Shown: positions 55,255 to 62,560 of the stretch, piece by piece
How the letters are laid out: each line of letters opens with the position of its first letter
Numbering within the stretch: the first letter of the stretch is position 1
Source of the DNA: Bacillota bacterium
GTDB taxonomy: Bacteria > Bacillota > Clostridia > Acetivibrionales > JAEXSP01
Direction of reading: 5' to 3'
NCBI GenBank assembly: GCA_023453795.1
Contig: JAEXSP010000024.1
Coordinates: 1-62,685, forward strand
Length of the DNA: 62,685 nucleotides
The notes under the pieces: model-generated
Databases searched by the model: none
What the model saw: only the letters and a program-made list of their open reading frames with translations
Told to the model about the DNA's origin: nothing
Translations under genes and position numbers: made by a program

Positions 55255-55944
55255 ATGAACTTATCAGGTAAACTGGAGATTCAATGCTTAAGCGGTGATT
55301 TCCTTATCAAGGACGCTGGCACATACATAGCCGGTAAGATAACCACTAAAGAGGAACAAGGAGAGTTGGGCTGGTCAAGGTACATTGAGAAAATATCTAG
55401 GGAGTTAATTAATTGGAGAATTCCAGATCAACAAAGATATCAAAAGGTTCAATTGTGCAGACACTCAGGCATACGTGAAGGTCAGCCATATATAAAGGCT
55501 TTTACCGGCATTGATGAAAGAGTTTATAATATCTCAATAAGCCATTGCAAAGATTTTGTGTCAGTATGTACTGTTAACAGTGGACTACCCGGCATTGATA
55601 TCCAAAATGTAAGAAGCGTGGATAGGTCAGTAGTTGAAAGATTGTTTTCTAAAAGTGACATTGACTCTATTGAAAAGATATGTGCATATGATGGTAATTT
55701 TCACTGGAATAAAGCATTTGCTGTTTTGTGGACTATAAAGGAGTCCTGCCTTAAGGCTTTGGGAATTGGTTTAAAACTAGGATTTAACAGTGTAATAGTA
55801 AAGGATATTGATTTTTCCAGGAACTATATTGAGTTGTTTTTAGACAATAAGTTGATAGAAGCGGTCTGTAATATGCCTGATAATATTTTTGTTCATATTT
55901 CTTTTGAGTCAGAATTCATTATCACACTTACAGTATTTATGTAG
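55255..55944 (+). CDS. 4'-phosphopantetheinyl transferase, Sfp type
   Basis: A 229-aa enzyme that loads CoA-derived phosphopantetheine onto carrier proteins. G-I-D-I-Q (D115) and W-T-I-K-E-S-C-L-K (K162, E163, K167) are the Mg/CoA-binding motifs; the usual G-[IV]-D-[IV]-E has Q in place of E. The start is ATG 55255 with GGGG upstream rather than the GTG at 55234. Its presence inside the operon indicates that the unusual ACP (36744) needs a dedicated activator. Confidence 0.88.
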   Translation: MNLSGKLEIQCLSGDFLIKDAGTYIAGKITTKEEQGELGWSRYIEKISRELINWRIPDQQRYQKVQLCRHSGIREGQPYIKAFTGIDERVYNISISHCKDFVSVCTVNSGLPGIDIQNVRSVDRSVVERLFSKSDIDSIEKICAYDGNFHWNKAFAVLWTIKESCLKALGIGLKLGFNSVIVKDIDFSRNYIELFLDNKLIEAVCNMPDNIFVHISFESEFIITLTVFM

Positions 55945-55962
55945 ACGTGAGGAGGAAATAAA

Positions 55963-56655
55963 ATGATAATTGTCCGAACAAGGAAAATAAAAAAGGTGTT
56001 TAATGTGGGGGAAGTAATCATTAATGCTCTTAATGGAATTGATATTGATGTTGAAAAAGGTGAATTTTTAGCTCTAGTCGGACCGTCAGGCTCCGGAAAG
56101 ACGACCCTTCTGAATCTGTTGGGTTGTTTGGATAAACCGACGGAAGGAGAAATCTTTTTGGCTGATCAGTCTGTAACTAAACTTTCAAGAAATCAATTGG
56201 CCGATATACGAAAGTCAAAATTGGGTTTTGTATTTCAGTCCTACAATCTGATGCCGGTATTGACAGCATTTGAGAATGTCGAATATCCATTGATTTTGAA
56301 TAGGGTAAGTGCGGCAGAGCGTAAGAAGCTTGTCAGGCAGGCCTTGATTGATGTGGGCCTTGAGAGCAAAATGGGCAATTTTCCAAACCAATTAAGTGGC
56401 GGACAGCAGCAGAGAGTATCAATTGCAAGGGCATTGGTAAACCAGCCGATGTTGGTTTTGGCTGATGAGCCTACTGCAAACCTAGATTCAAAAACAGGGG
56501 AAGAAATTATATCTCTTATGCAAAAATTAAATAAGGAAAAAGGCATAACATTTATCTTCTCTACCCATGATCAACGAATTATGTCCCATGCTTCAAGAAT
56601 TATCAGGTTACAAGATGGTGAAGTTTTGCACGGAAATAGCGAACTAAATAATTAA
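55963..56655 (+). CDS. ABC transporter ATP-binding protein (LolD/MacB type)
   Basis: A 230-aa ATPase with Walker A G-P-S-G-S-G-K-T (from G40), signature L-S-G-G-Q-Q-Q-R, Walker B L-V-L-A-D-E-P-T and H-loop S-T-H-D. This is the LolD/MacB subfamily, which pairs with FtsX-type permeases. It is 18 bases after the PPTase gene and is the last cluster gene, followed by a terminator. It powers the exporter made by the permeases at 52612 and 53926. Confidence 0.95.
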   Translation: MIIVRTRKIKKVFNVGEVIINALNGIDIDVEKGEFLALVGPSGSGKTTLLNLLGCLDKPTEGEIFLADQSVTKLSRNQLADIRKSKLGFVFQSYNLMPVLTAFENVEYPLILNRVSAAERKKLVRQALIDVGLESKMGNFPNQLSGGQQQRVSIARALVNQPMLVLADEPTANLDSKTGEEIISLMQKLNKEKGITFIFSTHDQRIMSHASRIIRLQDGEVLHGNSELNN

Positions 56656-56667
56656 ATGTCTAAAATA

Positions 56668-56690
56668 AAGTGGTTTACCGCTTCCTTTTT
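56668..56690 (+). terminator. Probable terminator of the biosynthetic operon
   Basis: AAGTGG pairs with CCGCTT (one G-U) around TTTA, followed by CCTTTTT. A second small hairpin, CGGACA/TGTCCG, follows at 56715-56730. Confidence 0.55.
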
Positions 56691-56765
56691 ATGTTGTTAT
56701 ACGTCCAACGAAGCCGGACAATACTGTCCGCAAGCTATAAAGGACAGCTTTATTTTCAATTTTTG

Positions 56766-56794
56766 TTTACATTAATTGAATTATATGCTAGAAT
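56766..56794 (+). promoter_or_regulatory. Sigma-A promoter for rpsO
   Basis: TTTACA at 56766-56771, exactly 17 bp, TAGAAT at 56789-56794. The transcript would have a leader of about 88 nt. Confidence 0.7.
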
Positions 56795-56801
56795 ATTTTA
56801 G

Positions 56802-56888
56802 TGTTTAAATAACCATATGCTCGGTTCTTGGAAGACTCCGGCCAAATACCTAGCTTATGGCGATTAATAAAAAGGAGGCGTATTTCGC
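56802..56888 (+). promoter_or_regulatory. rpsO leader, candidate S15 autoregulatory site
   Basis: The leader can fold with CCATA (56813-56817) pairing to TATGG (56856-56860) around an inner GC-rich stem (CGG/CCG). Ribosomal protein S15 often represses its own mRNA through such leaders. A specific S15 motif was not verified. Confidence 0.35.
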
Positions 56889-57152
56889 ATGATTAAAGAA
56901 GTAAAACAGGAAGTAATTAATAAGTTCAAACTCCATGAGAGTGACACAGGTTCACCTGAAGTACAGGTAGCAATTCTCACAGAAAGAATCAATCATTTAA
57001 ATGACCACTTGAAAACACATAAGAAGGATCACCATTCAAGAAGAGGTCTTCTTAAGATGGTTGGACAGAGAAGAGGACTTTTGAATTACCTTCAAGACAA
57101 TGATATTGAAAGATATCGTGCCATCATTGAAAAATTAAATCTAAGAAAATAA
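56889..57152 (+). CDS. rpsO: 30S ribosomal protein S15
   Basis: An 87-aa protein of the usual length. H-E-S-D-T-G-S-P-E-V-Q-V-A, L-T-E-R-I-N-H-L and H-H-S-R-R-G-L-L-K-M-V-G-Q-R-R are the conserved 16S rRNA-binding segments. AAAGGAGGCG is before the start. It has its own promoter and terminator and precedes pnp, the classic bacterial order. Confidence 0.98.
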   Translation: MIKEVKQEVINKFKLHESDTGSPEVQVAILTERINHLNDHLKTHKKDHHSRRGLLKMVGQRRGLLNYLQDNDIERYRAIIEKLNLRK

Positions 57153-57154
57153 AA

Positions 57155-57182
57155 GAGAGCGGAGTTTTCCGCTCTTTTTTTT
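57155..57182 (+). terminator. Terminator of rpsO
   Basis: AGAGCGGA pairs with TCCGCTCT around a 4-base loop, followed by eight T residues. Confidence 0.9.
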
Positions 57183-57248
57183 CAGAAACAAGGTTATTCA
57201 ATTATATGGATTAATACCAATTGTACAATTGGGTATAATATTTAAAAA

Positions 57249-57325
57249 CTGCAGACGGTAGAAGGTAGATTGTGCATTAATAAAGCTAAAATATTAGTGC
57301 AGAATCTACATGCTACAGTCTGTAG
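57249..57325 (+). promoter_or_regulatory. Long stem-loop in the pnp leader
   Basis: CTGCAGAC pairs with GTCTGTAG, GTAG with CTAC, GTAGATT with AATCTAC and GCATTAATA with TATTAGTGC (a few wobbles), giving a hairpin of roughly 30 bp that ends about 20 bp before the pnp ATG. E. coli pnp is autoregulated through an RNase III-cut leader hairpin; the same logic is plausible here. Confidence 0.65.
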
Positions 57326-57346
57326 AAATACAGAAGGAGGCATAAT

Positions 57347-59461
57347 ATGCAGAAAACTTTTAAGATGAATCTCGCAGGGCGGGATTTGATTATTGAAACA
57401 GGAAAATTAGCACAGCTTGCAAACGGAGCAGTCATGGTCAGGTATGGTGAAACAGTCATAATGTCAACTGCTACAGCTTCGCAATCGCCAAGAGATGGAA
57501 TAGACTTTTTTCCTTTGAGTGTTGATTACGAGGAAAGACTTTATGCTGTAGGTAAAATCCCTGGGGGTTTTATAAAAAGGGAAGGAAAGCCTTCCGAAAA
57601 GGCAATCCTTACATCGAGAGTAATAGACAGGCCTATAAGACCTCTTTTTCCGAAAGACCTTAGAAATGATGTTGCGGTTGTTAATACTGTAATGTCGGTC
57701 GAACAGGACAATTCACCTGAAGTTGCGGCAATGATAGGAGCTTCAGCTGCTTTAAGCATTTCGGATATTCCTTTCAAAGGCCCTATAGGGGGAGTTGTAC
57801 TGGGATTGGTTGACGGTGAAGTAGTGATCAATCCAAACACGGAACAGCGCGAAAAAAGCCAGATGTACGTTACACTGGCCGGTACCAAAGATAAGGTAAC
57901 TATGATAGAAGCAGGCGCAAAGGAAGTTCCGGAAGATGTTATGATTGATGCTATTAAAAAAGGTCATGCAGAAATTAAGAAAATAGTGGATTTCATAGAT
58001 AGTATTGTTAAAGAAGTAGGTAAAGAAAAGTTCAAATATGAGTCTTGCGATGTTCCCGAAGATATGTTTGCGGCAGTTAAAGAATTTGCTTACCCCAAAA
58101 TGCGTGAAGCTGTTTTAGCTGTAGACAAGCAGGACAGAGATAATAAGATTAAGACGTTGACTGATGATGTTAAGGAGCACTTTGCAGAAACTTATCCGGA
58201 AATGGAGTCAACCTTGGGTGAAGCAGTTTACAAGCTTGAGAAAAAGGTTGTCAGAGAATATATATTGGAAGAGGATAAGAGAGTTGACGGAAGGAAACTT
58301 GACGAGATCAGGCAATTATCTGCCGAAGTAAACATATTGCCGAGAGTACACGGTTCAGGGCTTTTCCAGCGCGGTCAGACTCAGGTATTGACTACATTGA
58401 CCCTTGGAGCGCTTGGCGAGGTTCAAATGCTTGATGGAGTAGATCTTGAAGAAGAGAAAAGATACATGCACCATTATAATTTCCCGGGATATAGTGTTGG
58501 AGAAGCTAAAACATCAAGAGGACCGGGCAGAAGAGAAATAGGTCACGGAGCTCTTGCTGAAAGGGCGCTGGAGCCTGTAATTCCTTCTGAGGAGGAATTC
58601 CCTTATGCAATAAGGCTTGTGTCTGAAGTATTGATGTCTAACGGTTCTACATCCCAGGGCAGCGTATGCGGAAGCACATTGGCTCTGATGGATGCAGGAG
58701 TGCCGATAAAGAATCCCGTTGCCGGTATTTCCGCCGGACTTGTAACTGATGAAAAGAACCCAGAAAGATATAAGGTTTTCATGGATATTCAGGGAATTGA
58801 GGACTTCTTCGGAGACATGGATTTCAAGGTAGCCGGAACAAAGAAGGGTATAACTGCGATCCAAATGGATATCAAGGTTACAGGATTAACATACGACATA
58901 ATTGAGAAGGCGTTCGCATTAACCAAAAAGGGCAGAGAGGACATAATTGATAACATTATACTTAAAGCAATAGCTGAGCCCAGAAAAGAGCTTTCACAAT
59001 ATGCTCCAAAGATATTTACCACCAACATAGATGCCGATAAGATCCGTGATGTAATCGGACCTGGCGGAAAGATGATAAATAAGATAATTGCAGAAACAGG
59101 TGTGAAGATAGACATTGAAGACGATGGAAAGGTATTCGTTTCTACTTCGGACGAAAAAGCGGGTAGAAAGGCAATACAGATAATAGAAGGAATTGCAAAG
59201 GATGTTGAGCCCGGTCAGATATTCATGGGCAAGGTAATGAGAATAATGCCGTTCGGAGCTTTTGTTGAATTCCTTCCAGGCAAGGAAGGCCTCGTTCATA
59301 TCTCAAAGCTTGATAAAAAGAGAGTTGAAAAGGTAGAAGACGTAGTAAAAATCGGTGATGAAATCATGGTCAAGGTTATGGAAGTCGACAAGCAAGGCAG
59401 AATAAACCTCTCCCGTAAGGATGCTATGCCTGCTGACACGAACGAAAAGACAGAAGGCTGA
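57347..59461 (+). CDS. pnp: Polynucleotide phosphorylase
   Basis: A 704-aa 3'-5' exoribonuclease of the degradosome. Two RNase PH domains (about 10-215 and 310-540, with F-F-G-D-M-D-F-K-V-A-G-T and the S-N-G-S-T-S-Q-G-S-V-C-G-S phosphate-binding segment), a KH domain (G-P-G-G-K-M-I-N-K-I) and a C-terminal S1 domain (G-A-F-V-E-F, H-I-S-K-L) are all present. AGAAGGAGG precedes the start. Confidence 0.98.
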   Translation: MQKTFKMNLAGRDLIIETGKLAQLANGAVMVRYGETVIMSTATASQSPRDGIDFFPLSVDYEERLYAVGKIPGGFIKREGKPSEKAILTSRVIDRPIRPLFPKDLRNDVAVVNTVMSVEQDNSPEVAAMIGASAALSISDIPFKGPIGGVVLGLVDGEVVINPNTEQREKSQMYVTLAGTKDKVTMIEAGAKEVPEDVMIDAIKKGHAEIKKIVDFIDSIVKEVGKEKFKYESCDVPEDMFAAVKEFAYPKMREAVLAVDKQDRDNKIKTLTDDVKEHFAETYPEMESTLGEAVYKLEKKVVREYILEEDKRVDGRKLDEIRQLSAEVNILPRVHGSGLFQRGQTQVLTTLTLGALGEVQMLDGVDLEEEKRYMHHYNFPGYSVGEAKTSRGPGRREIGHGALAERALEPVIPSEEEFPYAIRLVSEVLMSNGSTSQGSVCGSTLALMDAGVPIKNPVAGISAGLVTDEKNPERYKVFMDIQGIEDFFGDMDFKVAGTKKGITAIQMDIKVTGLTYDIIEKAFALTKKGREDIIDNIILKAIAEPRKELSQYAPKIFTTNIDADKIRDVIGPGGKMINKIIAETGVKIDIEDDGKVFVSTSDEKAGRKAIQIIEGIAKDVEPGQIFMGKVMRIMPFGAFVEFLPGKEGLVHISKLDKKRVEKVEDVVKIGDEIMVKVMEVDKQGRINLSRKDAMPADTNEKTEG

Positions 59462-59476
59462 AAATAAGCGAGGATT

Positions 59477-59504
59477 AAGGCGTAGGCTTATTAGCCTGCG
59501 CCTT
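59477..59504 (+). repeat. Hairpin after pnp without T-run
   Basis: AAGGCGTAGGCT pairs with AGCCTGCGCCTT (one mismatch) around TATT, followed by ATTAAT. It may be a partial terminator or mRNA stabiliser between pnp and the peptidase gene, 27 bases downstream. Confidence 0.6.
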
Positions 59505-59530
59505 ATTAATATGTGTAGCCCGGAGGAGTT

Positions 59531-60796
59531 ATGTATAAAAAGACAGTATTAAATAACGGCTTAAGGATCGTGAGTGAAAAGATTCCACATGTCAGGTCCG
59601 TTTCTGTTGGCATATGGATAGGCACCGGTTCAAGGAACGAAGGTCTGGAAAACAACGGTATTTCACACTTTATTGAGCATATGATGTTTAAAGGAACAGA
59701 AAAAAGAAGTGCCAAGGATATAGCTGAAAGCATAGATAATATAGGAGGGCAGCTTAATGCCTTTACCGGTAAAGAGTGCACCTGCTATTATACCAAGACT
59801 CTAGATACACATTTGGACATTTCTTTTGAAGTATTATCCGATATGCTCTTTAACTCGAAATTCAGTGCAAAGGACATCGACATTGAAAGAAAAGTGATCC
59901 TTGAAGAGATCGGCATGTATCAGGATAATCCTGAGGAGCTTGTACACGATGTGCTTATAGAGTCTGCCTGGGATGGAAATTCATTAGGGTTTTCGATTCT
60001 TGGTACACAAAACTCATTGGAAAAGATAGACAGAAAAATAATCAAAAGCTATATTAAAAGTAATTATACACCCAAGAATACGGTTATTTCAGTTGCGGGC
60101 AACTTTGATGACGAAAAGCTTATTGAACTGGCAAATAAATATTTTGGTAATTGGAAGGCTGAAGAATTGATTTCACCTGAATTTGATAAAGCAGTTTTTA
60201 TACCGAATGTAAACATAAAAGAAAAGGAAACAGAGCAGGTGCATATGTGTTTTGGCTTTAGCGGCATAGAGCATGGTGATGACAAACTGTATTCCTTACT
60301 GGCAGTCAACAATATATTCGGCGGAGGCATGAGTTCGAGGCTATTTCAGGAGATCAGGGAGAAGAAGGGCTTGGTGTATTCAATCTATTCATATCCTTCA
60401 TCATATAAGCATGCCGGTTTATTTACAATATACGCAGGTATGAATCCGTTACATGTAAATAAAGTCATCAATCTGGTTGAACATGAGATTAGAAAACTGA
60501 AAGAAAGCGGTATTACAAAGGAAGAGCTTGAAAAGTCCAAAGAGCAGCTTAAGGGTAACTACATATTAGGCCTGGAAAGCACAAGCAGCAGAATGAACAG
60601 CATAGGCAAATCGGAATTGATGCTCGAAAGGATATTTTCTCCTGAAGAGATTTTAAAAAAGATTAGTAACGTAAGTTTAGAGTCTGTTGAAGAAGTAATT
60701 GATAATATATTTAAAGAAGGAAAAATGAGTTTTGCTGCGGTCGGAAACATAAAGAAAGAGGTAAGCAAAAATAAAATAATAAAATCAATTATGTAA
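59531..60796 (+). CDS. M16 family zinc peptidase (YmxG/MlpA-like)
   Basis: A 421-aa metallopeptidase. The inverted zinc motif H-F-I-E-H (H46, E49, H50) and the downstream Glu region (E-R-K-V-I-L-E-E-I) are present, together with the inactive-looking second half with R-x5-Y motif (S-R-L-F-Q-E-I-R-E-K-K-G-L-V-Y). The gene lies just after pnp in many Firmicutes. The natural substrate is not known. CGGAGGAG sets the start. Confidence 0.93.
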   Translation: MYKKTVLNNGLRIVSEKIPHVRSVSVGIWIGTGSRNEGLENNGISHFIEHMMFKGTEKRSAKDIAESIDNIGGQLNAFTGKECTCYYTKTLDTHLDISFEVLSDMLFNSKFSAKDIDIERKVILEEIGMYQDNPEELVHDVLIESAWDGNSLGFSILGTQNSLEKIDRKIIKSYIKSNYTPKNTVISVAGNFDDEKLIELANKYFGNWKAEELISPEFDKAVFIPNVNIKEKETEQVHMCFGFSGIEHGDDKLYSLLAVNNIFGGGMSSRLFQEIREKKGLVYSIYSYPSSYKHAGLFTIYAGMNPLHVNKVINLVEHEIRKLKESGITKEELEKSKEQLKGNYILGLESTSSRMNSIGKSELMLERIFSPEEILKKISNVSLESVEEVIDNIFKEGKMSFAAVGNIKKEVSKNKIIKSIM

Positions 60797-60807
60797 AACT
60801 GTTCAAA

Positions 60808-60830
60808 GAGCCTCTTGTGAGGCTTTTTTT
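60808..60830 (+). terminator. Terminator after the M16 peptidase gene
   Basis: AGCCTC pairs with GAGGCT around TTGT, followed by seven T residues. Confidence 0.85.
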
Positions 60831-60913
60831 GTTTGCTCAGAATTATAATAAAGGGGCCTGAATTAATTAATTTTAAGTTATAGGAAAGTTTATGTAAAAT
60901 AAATGATACAAGC

Positions 60914-60941
60914 ACTTAAAAAAAGTAAGATACATAAGATA
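60914..60941 (+). promoter_or_regulatory. Candidate sigma-K promoter for dpaAB
   Basis: AC at 60914-60915, 17-bp spacer, CATAAGATA at 60933-60941, which matches the sigma-K -10 consensus CATANNNTA. It ends 35 bp before the dpaA start. dpaAB (spoVF) is a known sigma-K target in Bacillus. Confidence 0.6.
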
Positions 60942-60975
60942 TATTAGCTGTACGGTATCGGAGAGGATAAGAAAG

Positions 60976-61848
60976 ATGGGTTTCAGGAAATTCACAATTA
61001 TAGGTGGGGACTTGCGCAGCATAAAACTGGCAAATATATTGGTAGAGGATGGCAATAAAGTTAACATATTCGGGTTTAAAAAAGCCGGATTTGTATTAGG
61101 AATGGAGGAAAGCGAAGACTTGCGGCTGGCAATTGATGAATCGGATGTAGTGATAGGACCGTTGCCGTGTTCCAATGACAATGAAACCATAAACGCACCA
61201 TTTCATTCGGACAAAATTTACATAAATGACGTTTTTAAAATTATGTCTAAGAACCAATTGTTTCTTGCAGGCAGGATAAGTGATAAAATTGTCCACCTTT
61301 CACAGATATATAATGTGTATGCAATTGATATTCTTGAAAGAGAGGAAATGGCAATTCTAAATGCAATTCCAACGGCGGAAGGAGCTATACAGATTGCAAT
61401 GGAAGAGCTTCCGATAACTCTTCACGACTGTAACGCACTCATCCTTGGATATGGCAGGATAGGCAAAATACTTTCAAAGATGTTGAAGGGCATAGGTGCT
61501 GAGGTTTTTGTTGAGGCAAGAAAGTGTGCTGATATAGCATGGATTAAGGGAAACGGCTATCATCCGGTAAATCTTTCAGAACTGAAAAACTATCTTCCCA
61601 AAATGGATGTTGTTTTTAATACCATACCTCAAGTGATCCTGAATATAGATCTTTTAAATCAAATCAACAAGGAATGCGTTGTAATTGATTTGGCATCAAA
61701 GCCCGGGGGTGTTGATTTTGAGAAGGCAAAAGATCTTGGAGTTAAAGCTATTTGGGCTTTGTCACTCCCCGGAAAGGTAGCTCCGGTTACAGCTGCAAAA
61801 TTTATTAAAGAAACTGTGTATAATGTGATTGACGAGTTGGGGGTATAA
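60976..61848 (+). CDS. dpaA: Dipicolinate synthase subunit A
   Basis: A 290-aa Rossmann-type oxidoreductase subunit (SpoVFA) that, with DpaB, makes dipicolinic acid for the spore core from the lysine pathway intermediate. The N-terminus I-G-G-D-L-R-S-I-K-L-A-N, A-I-P-T-A-E-G-A-I-Q-I-A-M and the dinucleotide motif L-I-L-G-Y-G-R-I-G-K are family hallmarks. The GGAGAGGATAAG upstream provides the Shine-Dalgarno. Only 3 bases separate it from dpaB. Confidence 0.95.
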   Translation: MGFRKFTIIGGDLRSIKLANILVEDGNKVNIFGFKKAGFVLGMEESEDLRLAIDESDVVIGPLPCSNDNETINAPFHSDKIYINDVFKIMSKNQLFLAGRISDKIVHLSQIYNVYAIDILEREEMAILNAIPTAEGAIQIAMEELPITLHDCNALILGYGRIGKILSKMLKGIGAEVFVEARKCADIAWIKGNGYHPVNLSELKNYLPKMDVVFNTIPQVILNIDLLNQINKECVVIDLASKPGGVDFEKAKDLGVKAIWALSLPGKVAPVTAAKFIKETVYNVIDELGV

Positions 61849-61851
61849 AAA

Positions 61852-62457
61852 ATGCTGCTAAAGGGGATAAAAGTAGGATTTGCAATTACTGGTTCATTTT
61901 GCACTATTAGTGCAGTATTGCCTGAAATAGATAAACTGGCTGGAGAAGGGGCGGATATTTATCCCATAATCTCAGAAGCAGTAAGCATGTCCGATACAAG
62001 ATTTGGAACTGCAAGCGACTTGAAAGAACAGCTGAAAAATAAAACAGGCAAGGAGCCTATTTCAACAATAATCCAGGCAGAGCCGATAGGCCCCAAATCA
62101 CTGCTTGACATACTGGTTGTGGCACCGTGCACCGGTAACAGCCTTTCGAAAATTGCAAATGCAATTACTGATACTTCTGTTACAATGGCCTGTAAAGCAC
62201 ATATGAGAAATAGCAAACCTTTGGTAATCGCTATCTCAACTAATGACGGCCTTGGTTCTAATGCAAAGAATCTCGGAATGCTGCTTAATATGAAGAATTT
62301 ATATTTTGTGCCCTTCTGTCAGGATAATTCTATAGGCAAGCCCAACTCACTTGTAGCAAAGATGGAATTGATTTTGCCTGCCATAGAAGGGGCGTTGGAG
62401 GGTAAGCAGATCCAACCTATATTGGCACAGGTGCAAGCGATTAAAAATATGCAGTAG
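61852..62457 (+). CDS. dpaB: Dipicolinate synthase subunit B
   Basis: A 201-aa flavoprotein-like subunit (SpoVFB). G-F-A-I-T-G-S-F-C-T near the start, P-I-I-S-E-A-V-S-M-S-D-T-R-F-G and A-P-C-T-G-N-S-L-S-K are characteristic. It acts with DpaA in the mother cell. GGGGGT at the dpaA end serves as its Shine-Dalgarno. Its presence confirms a sporulating host. Confidence 0.95.
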   Translation: MLLKGIKVGFAITGSFCTISAVLPEIDKLAGEGADIYPIISEAVSMSDTRFGTASDLKEQLKNKTGKEPISTIIQAEPIGPKSLLDILVVAPCTGNSLSKIANAITDTSVTMACKAHMRNSKPLVIAISTNDGLGSNAKNLGMLLNMKNLYFVPFCQDNSIGKPNSLVAKMELILPAIEGALEGKQIQPILAQVQAIKNMQ

Positions 62458-62490
62458 AATCGGACTTAATTTAGCAAGCTTAATAATTAA

Positions 62491-62539
62491 AGGGGCTGTC
62501 TCAAAATCAGATAAAATCTGATTAGGGACAGTCCCTTTT
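62491..62539 (+). terminator. Terminator after dpaB
   Basis: GGGGCTGTC pairs with GGACAGTCCC (one G-U, small bulge) with an inner AATCAGAT/ATCTGATT stem, followed by TTTTCT. The sequence GGGGCTGTCTCAAAA also resembles common IS ends. Confidence 0.65.
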
Positions 62540-62560
62540 CTCTAGCCATTAATATTCAAG

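Larger units (their letters stand above)
31590..56655 (+). other. 23-gene biosynthetic cluster for a predicted modified acyl product
   Basis: All genes are on one strand; gaps are 0-85 bases, several genes overlap and no terminator was seen inside. Content: NodB deacetylase, DUF362-ferredoxin, four CrtI-like oxidoreductases, ACP, KS, KS-like, FabZ, FabG, thioesterase, three radical SAM proteins, three BtrH-like acyltransferases, GT2, two ABC permeases, ABC ATPase, PPTase. This is a complete FAS-II-like set plus tailoring and export. There is no phytoene synthase, so it is not a carotenoid cluster; no modular PKS/NRPS gene; no RiPP precursor seen. Confidence 0.8.

Noticed and set aside
31590..56655. 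Carotenoid biosynthesis cluster, suggested by four phytoene-desaturase-like genes
   Set aside because: No phytoene or squalene synthase and no prenyltransferase is present; the cluster instead has a full ACP-based acyl synthase set.
57541..59299. Several minus-strand frames inside pnp
   Set aside because: They are opposite-strand shadows of a well-conserved gene.
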